Under the pieces are notes generated by a model. The model ran no database searches. It saw only the letters and a program-made list of their open reading frames with translations, and had not been told where the DNA came from. Below, piece by piece: positions 1 through 18,098 of a stretch of 64,000 nt of DNA. The DNA comes from Metaphire vulgaris (taxonomy: Eukaryota; Annelida; Clitellata; Crassiclitellata; Megascolecidae). The position numbers and the translations under genes are program-made. Within the stretch, counting starts at the first letter, position 1. The number at the start of each line of letters is the position of its first letter. The DNA lies in contig CM030840.1 of assembly GCA_018105865.1 (NCBI GenBank), forward strand, positions 12,051,794 through 12,115,793. Direction: 5' to 3'.

Positions 1-398
1 TTCTCCTTACACTTTTCCCCTCTCCAAAAAATTAAAATCCCCCGTCCTCACACTTTAGGAGGGGGAATTTCCATCCTCCCATGCAACATATAAAAAAATT
101 TGAAAAATTTTTGGGGAAATTTTAAAACTTTGGGCGGGGAATTCTCCCCAGAGAAGGCCTAGAATAAACACTGCTTTTCGTCGCATATTCTCTGCCCTCG
201 ACTGCGACATTCTGTTCTTCTATGTATTTGTTTTGTGAGATTTTCAACATGACATCATATAAATTTCTACTAGTTTCGTTATTTAGTAGGCCTATATAGC
301 GACGATTCAGTGTTACACTGTAAATTCTTCATTTTATCGTCATCATCAGCATCATCATCATCGTGCTCATCGAAACAGCTTTTTGCGCTTTATTTTAG
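1..398. other. Intron sequence upstream of the first visible ABCA-like exon
   Basis: AT-rich, with a run of CATCAT near 345-362. No exon recognised. Confidence 0.6.
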
Positions 399-6948
<6,550 letters not shown>

Positions 6949-7023
6949 AACACCCAATATCACGTAATCAGTCATGGTTAATGGTATGTCCATTGAAAAT
7001 ATTTTTAAATAACAGCGATGGAT

Positions 7024-7054
7024 CTCTGTCTCTCTGTCTCTGTCTCTGTCTTTC

Positions 7055-7095
<41 letters not shown>

Positions 7096-7121
7096 GTATA
7101 TATATATATATATATATATAA
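7024..7121. repeat. (TCTG/TC)n-(TA)n microsatellite
   Basis: Compound simple repeat starting about 75 bp past the ABCA-like stop codon, so probably in its 3' UTR. Confidence 0.9.
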
Positions 7122-7144
7122 TTTATATAGCGTAGACTGCTATG

Positions 7145-7524
7145 CAGGGTTATTTCTAGGATTATCAATTTCGGAGGTGTCGACCATTAGCGTCGCCACG
7201 GGGGGGGGGGCAAATGGGGCAACTGCCCCCCAACTTGCTCCAGACCACCTACCAGATTCGCGCAAATCCGGTGAGAAAGTTTTTTGTGGAGGGGGGGAGG
7301 GGGTGGGTAAGGAATCTGACACGCCAGACCCCTTTTGCCCCCCCCAACCAAAAATTCCTGGCGACGCCACTGGTGTCGACAAATTCTGGGGTTCCTCTGA
7401 CTCCCCTACCAAAAAGTCCGACAAGCAAGAAACGTAAAGGTCATCCCACCATAGCTGATTTGGGGGTGTGTCGGTCTCAAATTGGGGGATGTTGGGGGTG
7501 TAAGGGTTTGTCAAAATATCCCTG
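7145..7524. mobile_element. hAT-like MITE (outer element)
   Basis: Termini CAGGGTTATTTCTAGG / CAAAATATCCCTG. Flanks CTGCTATG and CTACTATG match at 7 of 8. Same family as 54127-54300. It is interrupted by the element at 7185. Confidence 0.8.
7185..7372. mobile_element. hAT-like MITE nested in the 7145 element
   Basis: 188 bp. The right end GGCGACGCCACTG matches a diverged left end CATTAGCGTCGCCACG. An exact 8-bp duplication GTGTCGAC lies on both sides. Confidence 0.82.
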
Positions 7525-7799
7525 CTACTATGACAAATGCTTTTGTACCGACGTCGATAGTTCAGTTTTATCCCAAACAGAATCTAGCTAATTTTATCTG
7601 CAATTTCTTTATATGCGCGAACATCGGTAAGAGTCTTGAAACGACAAGGTATTATTGGTTCTTGTCTGTTTTTCTAAATTCCAAAAATCAATTATATGCG
7701 TGCATTTGGTCAACTGATTTGCATAAATAACCGCAACTTCTGCGAATATATCTGCACAAAATCGAAAACGGTAGAGGGTGCCACAACGGCCGTCGTCGG

Positions 7800-7866
7800 C
7801 TTTGCGAACTGATGACGACGACGACGACGACGACGGTGGTGGTGGTGGTGGTGATGATGATGATGC
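7800..7866. repeat. (GAC)n-(GGT)n-(GAT)n compound microsatellite
   Basis: Trinucleotide repeats that change unit twice. No coding role apparent. Confidence 0.85.
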
Positions 7867-8091
7867 CTGTATAACTTCTTAATATCAGCACGAGTCTCAC
7901 TTAAACTTTGCGAGCATAACTTAATGTTAAAAGATTTTGTATATTTAGAAAGGGATCGACGACTCCCATTTTAAGTTGCTATAGGCCGTCGAAGATTCTT
8001 CGGAGAAGACATTTACATCTGAATATGGATAACATTTGATCGGCGCATTTACAGCGACTTGCATGTCTCTGAACACAAACTATTCTTGTCT

Positions 8092-8097
8092 AATAAA
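8092..8097 (+). promoter_or_regulatory. Possible polyadenylation signal for the ABCA-like gene
   Basis: First clear AATAAA on the plus strand after the stop codon, 1.1 kb downstream. The distance, with transposons in between, makes this only a candidate. Confidence 0.2.
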
Positions 8098-8424
8098 TCT
8101 TTTTGGTTGTTTCAATTGAAAAATCATGACCATCTGGTCACCCACGATCGTGCATAAGATAAGTGACTGATTCCAATTTTGATTTCATAAGCGATAATAA
8201 TATGTTGTATAATAGCCTACTGTGTGGTTGAATTAATATCGAGATTTAGTTTCAAAGAAAGCAGTTTGAAATCTGAGAACCAGTGCTGCTTTTATACCTT
8301 GGTTCAAATAACAAATAAGAGTAGGCCCTAAGTAGGCTAGGCCTACCTGGACGTCAAGCACGGTTATAGGCCTACGCAATGATGTGTCCACAAATACAAA
8401 CCTTTACTTAAGAAGTGGTGTAAT

Positions 8425-8609
8425 CAGAGGCGGCGCTGGACTTTTTTGGCTGGGTGGGTCCAATGCAATCTACACAACCGGGACCCGGCTAAGACTACCC
8501 CCCAAAGAAAAACGAAAATTCTCTGCAGATTTTCGCGATTTGCTCGGGTGCCCCTGCCCGAGGCTGGGTGTGTCCGGACCCGCGGACCCACCCACCAGCG
8601 CCGCCACTG
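8425..8609. mobile_element. hAT-like MITE
   Basis: 185 bp with termini CAGAGGCGGCGCTGG / CCAGCGCCGCCACTG. An exact 8-bp duplication GGTGTAAT lies on both sides. The inverted match continues inwards as GGGTGGGTCC / GGACCCACCC. Confidence 0.88.
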
Positions 8610-8825
8610 GGTGTAATGCTACGGTTGTTACCAGGAGCAAGACTAAAACGACTGAAATTTTAAATAATATTATGAAACAAAACTAAACATATCTTTACAA
8701 GATTTTAGAGTTGTGAAACCTTCATCCGCCCAACCTGGCGTCTGTGGCAATGAGCTGATTATTTTTCATAGAAATATAGAAACTGATAACATATGTTTTC
8801 GAAATAGAATATTTAAACTGCTGGG

Positions 8826-9317
8826 CAAAGCCGGATTAAGGTCCGAGTGGGTCTGGAGCTGAGAAGTAAAAAAACGAGGTCGTCGCTTCCACAATTTGAA
8901 AATTGCCCCTTGTAAAATTTCCCGCCGCCTTCTGAAAATCTCTGACAAGCAAAAAAAGGTCGTCGCCAGTGGCGTAGCGAGGAGGCAGAGGGGGGAAGCG
9001 CCCCAGGCGGCACTTGCTCTAGGAGCGGCACTTTCGAGATTTCTTGGATTTTTTTGCTTGTCAGATTTTTTGAGAGTTGATAACGTTTTTTTGCTTGTCA
9101 GACTTTTTTCGGAGAATTGAGGGCGGTACTTTTTCTAGCCCCGGGCGGCACTTTGCCTCGCTACGCCACTGGTCGTCGCTTCCATAATTTTTAATTCCTG
9201 CTTTCACTGAAAATCTCTGACAAGCAAAAAAGGTCGTCGCTTGGAAAACGGTGAGCCTATTTTTTATAGTGGGCTTGGGCCTTCAGCTCCCTCAGCCCCG
9301 CCCTTAATATGGCCCTG
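8826..9317. mobile_element. hAT-like MITE (outer element)
   Basis: Termini CAAAGCCGGATTAAGG / CCTTAATATGGCCCTG. Flanks CTGCTGGG and CTGCAGGG match at 7 of 8. Same family as 33451-33645, which has the cleaner CAGGGC end. It contains the 8967 element. Confidence 0.8.
8967..9171. mobile_element. hAT-like MITE nested in the 8826 element
   Basis: 205 bp with termini CAGTGGCGTAGCGAGG / CCTCGCTACGCCACTG. An exact 8-bp duplication GTCGTCGC comes from the host element's own sequence. Confidence 0.9.
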
Positions 9318-9765
9318 CTGCAGGGCATGCACTGTGCACAGGGCGCGATTTGTAGGGGAAGGGGAATCTCCCCATCCCCACTGCCCAACTGCATCCCCCT
9401 ACTGCTACATCTCCCCACCACTACATCCTCCCACTGCTACATTTCCCAGCAATTAAACCCGTCCCCCAAGCTCGACATACCCCCCCCCCCCCCACTGCTC
9501 CAGGTCACAAATCGCACCCTGACTGTGCAGCTAATTAAATTAAATTATGCACTTTCATAGCACCAGGTCTAATACTCTCAAGACTCAAGGTATACTTCAA
9601 ATCTGTCCGCAAAGGATTAAGCCATTCCAGAGATGATAATGTGTACCGTCTTTATCATCCTGAATTAATTGTGATCACTTAATTTATTAGGATACTATCT
9701 TTACCCTGCCACGCGTTGCCGTGGCCCCTCGGCTTATATGAAAAATGCCTTTTTAGTCAAGCCAA

Positions 9766-9768
<3 letters not shown>

Positions 9769-9825
<57 letters not shown>

Positions 9826-9826
9826 T
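9769..9826. repeat. (CA)n-(TA)n microsatellite
   Basis: About 39 bp of CA units followed by TA units, directly upstream of the LINE remnant. Confidence 0.9.
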
Positions 9827-9829
9827 GCA

Positions 9830-11146
9830 TTGGAATGCAATGGAATGCGAGGACCATAGAACTATCAGTCTATTATGCCATGCGGCGAAGATAATACTCA
9901 AGGTCATTACAAAAAGAGTACAAGCGAAAACAGATGTAATAGGATTCCTTGGAGAGGATCAGTTTGGGTTTCGGAAGGGGAAAGGAACACGGGATGCAAT
10001 CGGATGCTTAAGAATGCTAAGTGAGAGAAGACTTCAAAATGGAAAAAATATCTATATATGCTTCGTGGATTACGAAAAAGCGTTTGACAGAGTAGACTGG
10101 AGGATTTTGATGAGAGCACTGAAAAGGGTGGGAGTGGATTGGAGAGACAGAAGACTGATAGCAAACCTATACCTTGGACAGTCAGTGAAGGTGAGAATAG
10201 AGGGAGAACTGAGTGAATCGTGCATGATTGGCAGAGGAGTAAGGCAGGGATGTCCACTGTCACCGCTGCTGTTTAACATATACATCGAAGAATTAGTACA
10301 AGAGGCGATGGAAAATACAGATAAGGGAGTTAAAGTTGGAGGAGTACTACTAAAGGCGCTGCGCTTCAATCAGACGATCAGGCCATGCTAGCAAGCAATC
10401 AAAAAGGGCTTCAGGAAGTAATGGATAAACTGATACAAGTGTCAGAAAATTATGGAATGAGAATCAATACAAAAAGACTAAGTTATGGTAATAAGTAAAA
10501 AAGAAGGAACGAGAGTGGATATAAAGGTTTACGGACAGATCATAGAGCAAGTGAAGGAATTTAGCTATCTAGGAAGTCTGATAACAACCGATGCCAGATG
10601 CAATAAAGAGATAAGAAGACGTATAGCAATAGCAAAAGAAGCTTTTACACAAGAGAAAGGAGCTGATGCAAAGTAAACTAAAACTAAACCTAAAAAGAGA
10701 CTGGTAAAAACATTGATATGGAGTGTGGCGTTGTATGGGGTGGAGACGTGGACAATGAGAAAGGAAGATATAAAACGATTAGAGGCTTTTGAAATGTGGA
10801 TTTGGAGGAAAATGCTAAAAGTAAAATACACAGAGCATAAGACAAACGAGGAAGTCATGAAGGAGATAGAAGAAGAAAGAAGCCTGATAGATACAATCCG
10901 GAAAAGGCAGAGAAATTGGATGGGACATGTCCTCCGGCATGACTCTTTACTAAGAACAATAATCGAAGGAAAAATAGAGGGAAAGAGAGTGAGAGGTAGA
11001 CCGAGAAAGATGATGTTGGAGTGGATGATGAATAAAGGATATCAGGAACTCAAAGAAGAAGCAAGCAATCGATCGGAGTGGAATAACTGGATACCTGGAC
11101 CTGTCGAGAGACAGAAACACTGATGATGATATATATATATATATAT
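9830..11146 (+). pseudogene. 5'-truncated non-LTR retrotransposon (LINE) reverse transcriptase
   Basis: Reverse transcriptase blocks in order: 'GEDQFGFRKGKGTRDAI', 'FVDYEKAFDRVDW' and 'GVRQGCPLSPLLFNIYIEEL', then, in a shifted frame after 10345, 'RFNQTIRPC' in place of the expected F-A-D-D box. Next come 'EFSYLGSLITTDARCNKEIR', 'LIWSVALYGVETWTMRKEDI' and a C-terminal 'NWMGHVLRHDSLLRT... GRPRKMM' region typical of endonuclease-type LINEs. There are at least two frameshifts (about 10345-10480 and 10650-10700). No endonuclease domain remains. The 3' end runs into (AT)n at 11129-11146. The clade was not assigned. Confidence 0.88.
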
Positions 11147-11288
11147 ACAGATGTCATTGACTCCCTGGTTTGACTAAAAGTACGTTTTAGGCCCCTACCC
11201 TTCCTCTGAAAAATGCGCGTCCTCCACTAAAAAGTCGTTCCGACGTGCCTGTTTTAGTGTGTAATATTCCGTTTAAATTAATAACGAG

Positions 11289-13825
11289 CAGTGGCGTAAC
11301 CACGCCCGGGCAATTACGGGCAATGCCCGGGTTACTTTGCTTTCTGCCCGGGTTGAAAAATTTCTGCCCGGGTTGAATTTTTTTTTAAATTATGCCTTTA
11401 GTATTTGGATAAACTTGCCAGTAACCAGAGTAAAAATGTAACCCGGGCAGCTGACCATGAGCTGTCCATAAATTAAGTAAGCAATTTGTTGGCGAATTTT
11501 GCCCTCCTTGTCAACAACTGTCAAACTTTTTCAAACCCCTCCCTATTCTGTTTACGTAATTTATGAACAGCCACTCAGCAGCAAAAAAATCATTAATTAA
11601 AAAAATTAACATGCGAATTTTAAATTGATCCCATTCCACGAGGCAACGCAAGTGCTCAATAGAAGCAATACGCAGCATCCTGCTGAACAGAATATTCCAA
11701 CCATGGACGTTGTGCAAATTAGTAACTTTTAAAACGACGTTTGACTGATTCCTTTGCTCCTAAATATTTCCACAGGTATGTGTGCAATTTGGGCTGCACT
11801 GGGATATCTAGTTCTTCTTTGGAAATGTCTTCTTGGAACTTATTCAGAGTCTGAGACAGTTTTATTCTAGAGTAAGCAACGTCGCCGATATTTCAACTGT
11901 CTGGCAAATAAGGCGTGTCGACCCGACCCGACGTGGGTCTTTCGAGCGCACAGGTCAAAGCTACTTCAGCTACATGCCATCCCTGGTATCAGTCACCAAG
12001 TTATAAATCTTCAGCCATCGCGCCAATTATCACCTTATCCTTTAGACAGCGTCTACTTCGGTAGAGGAGGGTGTATAGGAAATGAATGGTCCATAGGGAC
12101 AGGCGATTACCGCCATAACTGAATTCGATATATCACGTAGATACATGTACTTGCCAAACACAATGACTATAGTAATTACTGCACTTCTAGCTGATAGCTG
12201 TAACCTGTGAAACACGTTTTCCAGATACTTTAGTTTTAGACTATTAGAATAGTATTGCAATGGCGTACATGACAGTGCAAAAGTAAGCAAATCCAAATAT
12301 TAAATGCATAATTTTTTAATTTTTTCAACCCGGGCAGAAAGCAAAGTAACCCGGGCATTGCCCGTAATTGCCCGGGCGTGGTTACGCCACTGAAACTTGC
12401 TTTTGCACTGCCATGTACGTTAATGTTATTGCAATACTATTCTAATAGTCTAAAACTACTGTCTGGAAAACGTGTTTCACAGGTGACAGGTATCAGCTAG
12501 AAGTGCAGTAATTACTACAGTCATCGTTTGGCATGTATAATTGTATATGTATCTACGCGATATATCGAATTTCAGTTATGGCGGTAATCGCCTGTCCCTA
12601 TGGACCATTCAATCCATGGACAGCTATTAGTCTATGTTCAATCCCTCTGCATCTTCCTCTACCGAAGTGGACGCTAGGTACAGTGTAAGGTAATAATTGT
12701 TGCTCTGGCCGTGGCTGACTGATACCAAGGATAGCAGGCAGATGAAGTGGCTTTGACCTCTGCGCTCCAAAGACCCTCGTCGGGTCGGGTCGACCCGCCT
12801 TAGAAGCAAATCGCATCTGCTTTGAGATTTGACCTTTTTGACCCGAGAGGGTACTCCGATTTCCATGCGTATTTGGTCGGAAACGGTAAGGTCAGCAGTC
12901 TCAGCGCCGGACAACAAGGTACATTGACATTAAGAGAGCATTCCTAAAATTCCTTTGTATAATATCAGAGCAGGTGGGTTTGCTTTAAGAGTTGACTCTT
13001 ATTACAAGTTACGAAGTTCGCGCCAAGAGTAAATTTATTGTTTTACTCACAATTTCGCGTATAGTCAGATTCTTGAAAGGCATAGTTTCACGGATACAGC
13101 GTCTGGATTGCAAACGCTGTCTGCGTTTGGATTTCTCAAGAATTCTAAAGAGCTGAACATAACTGACTCATGCTTAGTAACACCAGATGAAGTATGCCAA
13201 ACTATTTCTTCGTCGATTGCAGCTAGTCATAATTTGCCAGACAGTTAAAATATCGGCGTCGTTGCGAACTCTAGAAATGACCAGAATAAACAGTCTCAGC
13301 CTCTGAATAAGATCCCAGAGGACATTGCCAGAGAACTAGATAGCCCAGTGTAGCCTAAATTGCACACATACACATGGAAATATTTTGGAGCAAAGAAATT
13401 GGTCAAACGTCGTTTCCAAAGTTACTATATTGCAGAATCTTCATGGCTAGCTACTGCTGTCCAGCAGGATGCTGCGTATTAAGCTTCTGTTGTCGTTACC
13501 AGAGCAAGGAAAGCGCACCATTTGGTGTACCTGCAACGGATCAAAGGTAGGGGCCTATGGATTCACTCTTTGAAATTCATCTGTTGAGCACTTGCGTTGC
13601 CTCGTGGAATGGGATCAGTTTAAAATCCTCATATTAATTTTTTTTTAATATTTTTGTTGAGTGACTGTCCACAAATTACGTAAACAAAAGAGGAAGGAGT
13701 TTGAAAAATGTGACAACTGTTGATAAGGGGGAGGGGTTAAAATTCGCCCAAAAATTGCTTGCGTAATTTGTGGACAGCCCGTGGTCAGCTGCCCGGGTTA
13801 CATTTTGACTCTGGTTACGCCACTG
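11289..13825. mobile_element. Large fold-back hAT-like element
   Basis: 2.5 kb with ends CAGTGGCGTAACCACGCCC / CTGGTTACGCCACTG. The flanks ATAACGAG and ATAATGAG match at 7 of 8. A third copy of the terminus, inverted, lies at about 12310-12392. Sequence 11416-12293 is repeated inverted in 12393-13825, with indels, so the element could form a giant hairpin. Both arms carry the same decayed GGGCTGTCC-type element (about 11461-11573 and 13662-13783). No intact ORF. Confidence 0.78.
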
Positions 13826-13871
13826 ATAATGAGATGCGTTAATTTGCAAAAAATCCATTGTGTCACAAATC

Positions 13872-14133
13872 CAGAGCCATAGCTATAGGGGGCGGAGAGG
13901 CGCGTTCCGCGCACTAATTCTTAAATGTTTTATATAACACCCCACTTTCCTCCGGCGTGAAAATTGAAAGGTCATCAGCGGAATTTCGTCTGTTAGAGGC
14001 TAAAAATTTCTATGTCGTATATGCTGTCGGAAAACTCGGATAAGCAAAAAAGATCGTCACCGGATTTTTTAGGGGTGCAAAATTTAAATCTTGCCCCGGG
14101 CGCCGAACACTCTAGCTAGTAGCTACGGCTCTG
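13872..14133. mobile_element. hAT-like MITE (CAGAGCC family)
   Basis: Termini CAGAGCCATAGCTA / TAGCTACGGCTCTG. The flanks CACAAATC and CACAATAC agree at only 6 of 8. Same family as 18121-18406. Confidence 0.65.
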
Positions 14134-14249
14134 CACAATACATTTTATTAGCTGTAATGGCTGGTATGCGATCATTGCGATGCAGCACAGTGTGTCGCGA
14201 TACATTTTATTAGCTGTAATGCGATGCAGCACCGTCAGCACGTAAATAT

Positions 14250-14251
<2 letters not shown>

Positions 14252-14323
<72 letters not shown>
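14252..14323. repeat. (TAA)n microsatellite
   Basis: About 24 uninterrupted TAA units. Confidence 0.95.
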
Positions 14324-14324
<1 letters not shown>

Positions 14325-14504
14325 TGATTTTAAGTGGTTTAGGAGGCTAAGTAAGCCTGTGTGAAAACCAGTGATGTAATCATCTGCTTTCAATAACCTA
14401 GTTTATCTAGATAGCCTTTGAATCCGTTCACTGTTTATTTAATATTTAAGCGGGAACTTGTTTCAGAACACCGTAGGTCGCAAGTGGGAAGCTATCGTCT
14501 AAAC

Positions 14505-15249
14505 CAGTGGTTCTCAACCCGTGGCCGCGGACCAAAAGTGGTCCGCGAGAGGGGGTCTATTGGTCCGCGGCAAATTCTGAAAAAGTTAATATAAATTAGA
14601 CATATATTTTCCATGTTGGTGGTGCCCGGACCCAACATTTTTTTAAGGAAGCGCACAATTAAGTGGGCTAAGGGGCTGTCCATTAATTACGTCAACAATT
14701 TACGGGGAGGTGTTTGAAAAAGTTTGACAGTTGTTGACAGGGGAGGGGTGTCAAGAGAAGTTGACGTCAACAATTTCACTTTTTTAAATAATCAAAAATT
14801 GGAAATTTCATGGAATACTAGGCCTACTTATTACAATGGAAAAAAGCATGACAAAAAGGTCATCACCGCCACATTTTGACATTCGATGAGCAAAAAAGGG
14901 AAAATTGGTCATCACCACAAAAATAATAACCTTGTTATTGGGGCCTGGCTTTGATCTTGGGGGTCAAAAGTTTTTGACGTAATTATGGAGGGAGGTTAAG
15001 TGAAAGTTGACAGTTGTTGACAAGGGGGAGGGGGTCAAAAATTGCCCAAAAATTGTCGACATAATTAATGGACAGCCCTTATAAGGTGACGGCCTTTTTT
15101 CTTGTCGGGGCACTGCTGAGGGACAAATATCACACGCGATGACCTTTCTTTTGCTAATTGTCATAATGTTTCTCAATTTTCAGATGGTCCGCGAGAAATT
15201 TTTGGTCTTCAAAAGTGGTCCGCGAGGCAAAGAGGCCTGAGAACCACTG
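14505..15249. mobile_element. hAT (Charlie-like) non-autonomous element
   Basis: 745 bp with termini CAGTGGTTCTCAACCC / GCCTGAGAACCACTG, typical of the hAT/Charlie group. Flanks GTCTAAAC and ATCTAAAC match at 7 of 8. The subterminal GTGGTCCGCGAG is also inverted. It is interrupted by the 14671 element. Confidence 0.88.
14671..15079. mobile_element. TA-flanked MITE, GGGGCTGTCC family
   Basis: Termini AGGGGCTGTCCATTAATT / AATTAATGGACAGCCCT with TA on both sides. The subterminal TTGACAGTTGTTGACA is inverted. Same family as 31314 and 32370. Confidence 0.85.
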
Positions 15250-15859
15250 ATCTAAACGGATTAGCCTTGGTGTATATATTCACAAAAATATGGACATAGG
15301 GGCCTATCCATAGACAATGTCATCGACAAATTCGCTTCTAGCAATAGAAAACTCGATTTTGCACTACAGTGTATGACTTTGTACAACCAGACTAAAATTG
15401 CTTATATGCATTGTCAATTCTGAACATTACATTTTATAAATCAAATCTAGAGATTTCTTCTAAGCCATTTACATACAAGTCTTTTGACAATTGGTACTGG
15501 TAGGATCTTTCTAGAAATTTATTGCCATCCCCTCACCGATAGTTCTTGGAACCGCCGCTGTAAACCTTTATAGATTACGACGATTTCTTTTTGTTACATT
15601 GAAACATTGAAAGGAGTCGCGAATAATTAAACAATAAAAAATGCAAAATATCTGGAAATACTTTAATTACTTTAAAAAGTTTAGTTTAACTTTTTTGAAA
15701 ATTTTCACTAATAGTTAAAATAATCGTTTGACTACAAATATTTAGTTTTCATATACAACTTAGTTTAACGTACTACTGTACTTGTTTCCAACTAGTGCCC
15801 ATCACTGCAAAAGAAGTTAAACGTTAAAAGTCACTGCGCTGGCTGAAAAGAACAGAACG

Positions 15860-16390
15860 TATTAAATATAAAATAATTTCGATGACCTCTAAGTCACTTA
15901 ATTCATACATCAAAACCAGTATACCTACGAAATCTGATAATCCCACAACATCCTCGATCTACAGATTCTACTCGCTCTTCATCTCATGTAATTCTCCTTC
16001 GTCTCCTGAATCAATCATCTCTAAAAATTTGCAACCGTGCTTTTTCATATGCTGCACCAGAACTTTGGAACTCAAATCCAGCATTCCTCCGCTGTCTACA
16101 CCATGGTCAAATAACAAATTCTGAGTCACAATTTCCTTCCATTCTTGCAACAGCTCCTTAAGTTTTTCTTTCTAAACTGAAATCATTTCTCTTCAAAAGA
16201 TCATTTCCTCCATAGCTGTAACGTCAATTCCACTGGCCTTTTGGATTAAATGACCCTGCATGAATGACCCCACCTTTGGCTATATCTACTTCATTTTAAG
16301 ATTAAGCGCCTAGGTATAAGGAGCTACTTCGGTGCTGCCATGAAAGCGCTATAAAAATTAACGAGATTTTACTTACTTACTTACTTACTG
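15860..16390 (+). pseudogene. L2/CR1-like LINE 3' fragment with (TTAC)n tail
   Basis: Weak coding similarity such as 'FSYAAPELWNSNPAFLRCL' (near 16045), the usual end of L2/CR1 reverse transcriptases. It is followed by GAAAGCGCTATAAAAATTA and a TTAC microsatellite at about 16370-16390. No intact frame. Confidence 0.6.
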
Positions 16391-16460
16391 GCAGTAACTG
16401 GGTTTATAAGTGGTTTAGTTACTTTAGCATGACCTGTTTTGTGTTGAAAATAAGCAAGCC

Positions 16461-16827
16461 CAGTGGTGAAAGTCAGGGGGAACGCGGGGGAACTAAGTTC
16501 CCCCACCTTTTTGGACCCTGAAACTGTATTCCCATAATTTTTCAATATTTGTTGCAATATTGTAAAAGCACCGTGTACTTGTTGCAAAACCATTAAGCTA
16601 AGATTTAAAAAGGGCAAAAGAAATGGAAATGATGGCTACCCATAGCAAAGAACTAAAAATGCCGTAACCTACCCAAATTCTACTTGAATATTCTACCTAA
16701 ATATATATGCTGCCTAAGATAGACAACACCCAAAGCCAGCAGCTTTAGTTCTTTGCCCATAGTTCGTTAGGGTTAGGGTTAGGTTAGGGTTAGGGTTAGA
16801 GTTCCTCCACCTTTTTTCACAGCACTG
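16461..16827. mobile_element. hAT-like MITE with internal TTAGGG repeats
   Basis: 367 bp with ends CAGTGGTGAAAG / CTTTTTTCACAGCACTG. An exact 8-bp duplication AGCAAGCC lies on both sides. GGTTAGGGTTAGGTTAGGG-type repeats at about 16767-16800 are inside the element. Confidence 0.82.
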
Positions 16828-17552
16828 AGCAAGCCTTTGGATATTCAACAAATTCAGCAGTACTCGTTGCAATATTCAGGTTAAACATTTTAAAAAGTTG
16901 TCGAAAGAAAATTTTATGCATGAAAGATCAAAGATTAATCGAAATTTTCATAAAAACTTTCACATAGATTTTCAAGCGAATCTCCCGGTTTTTAAGATTG
17001 CATAACTGCCAGCGACAACAATCGAAAGGAGAAGAAGAAGCAGAGTAGGTAGACGTGTTAAATTCTCTTCGGGCGGCAAAAACAACGGTTGTTCAGCGAA
17101 GACAACGGAGGAAAAGTAAGAAATTACATCAATTACTAGTAGCAAATTGTTTACGTTTACGCTCAAAATTTTGTAGAATGTTAAATATTGTCTGCCTAAT
17201 GAATAGAATGTAGAGTTTTTAAAATTCCTATCGTTGAGCGACTTTATTATGTTGAGGTCTTTGTTCCTTTTGTTTCTTAGACGAACCAGACTGGCTGATA
17301 ATTCAGCCTGCTCTCCTGACTGAAATTTTCGCCATGCGCGTAGCTGCCTTTTCGGCAGAAATATCAGCCAGAAGAGACTTTGAAAAATTGCAGGCTGAAT
17401 TTTCAGCCAAGGGAGATTTGCAGTTTCACAATGCAATAATTCGTTGCATATGTTAAATGCACGTATTTTCCCGTGTTGTGCTTTAGCAGTGTGACTAAAG
17501 TTAGCGTCTTTGACATTCTCTAGTAAGTTAGCTTCGGTGTGATGTTCTTTCC
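16828..17552. other. AT-rich region upstream of the thymosin gene
   Basis: No exon recognised. A 204-codon open frame on the minus strand (16972-17586) has no recognisable domain and crosses the edge of the 17553 element. The first exon or promoter of the thymosin gene could lie here, but I see no clear core promoter. Confidence 0.4.
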
Positions 17553-17743
17553 GGTAGAGGTGGAGACGAGCGGCGTAAGGTATCACTACGCGACCCGTAA
17601 TATGTACCAGTACGTATCAGTATGGTTTAGGGTTAGAGTTAGAGTTAACCCTAGCCATAACCCTGACCCTAACCCTTACCCTTTCAACGAAATTTCTTTT
17701 AGTGTTTACGGACTACTTTACGCCGCTCGTCTCCACCTCTACC
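17553..17743. mobile_element. hAT-like MITE, 26-bp terminal repeats, TTAGGG-like core
   Basis: 191 bp. GGTAGAGGTGGAGACGAGCG at the left is inverted exactly at the right (26 bp in all). Flanks TTCTTTCC and TTATTTCC match at 7 of 8. The core is GGTTTAGGGTTAGAG... facing CCCTAACCC words. It ends 234 bp before the thymosin ATG. Confidence 0.82.
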
Positions 17744-17977
17744 TTATTTCCTTTGTACATTATAAGTTAAGAAAGTTGTAGGGCTTCAAAATAGACCGGT
17801 TGTTATTGACACACCACTGTGTATTTTCGGCCGAATACAAAGCCAACTTGATTCTTACTTGATTTAAAAACATGAATTTATCACGTACAATACAAGCAAT
17901 GACTCGTCTCAGTTTTTTATTGTGGATATTGTAGGCAATAAAAGGTAACTGTTACAGTCCAAGACAGATTTTTCAAA

Positions 17978-18098
17978 ATGAGTGAAGGTGACGCCACCAA
18001 ACTTCCAGTTGATGTCGAAGAAGGCATCGTAAAGTTTGATGCTTCAACGCTGAAACATGCTGAAGTACAGGAAAAGAACATCCTGCCTTCACCAGATG
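17978..18098 (+). CDS. Thymosin exon 1 (start codon and repeat 1)
   Basis: The ATG sits in a favourable AAAATGA context. It encodes 'MSEGDATKLPVD' and 'LKHAEVQEKNILPSPD'. The donor is GATG/GTATTTTAG. AGs just before the ATG (TTACAG, AGACAG) leave open an upstream 5' UTR exon. Confidence 0.88.

Noticed and set aside
7140..7591. Proline/glycine-rich open frames downstream of the ABCA-like gene
   Set aside because: They lie within two nested MITEs with homopolymer G/C runs.
9907..10369. Antisense open frames over the LINE
   Set aside because: Shadows of the plus-strand reverse transcriptase, which carries the conserved motifs.
16767..16800. A chromosome end or telomere
   Set aside because: The TTAGGG run is short, degenerate and enclosed within a MITE with target duplications.
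16972..17586. A 204-codon minus-strand gene upstream of thymosin
   Set aside because: No recognisable domain; crosses the end of the 17553 element; codons look like AT-rich non-coding sequence. Kept only as a curiosity.
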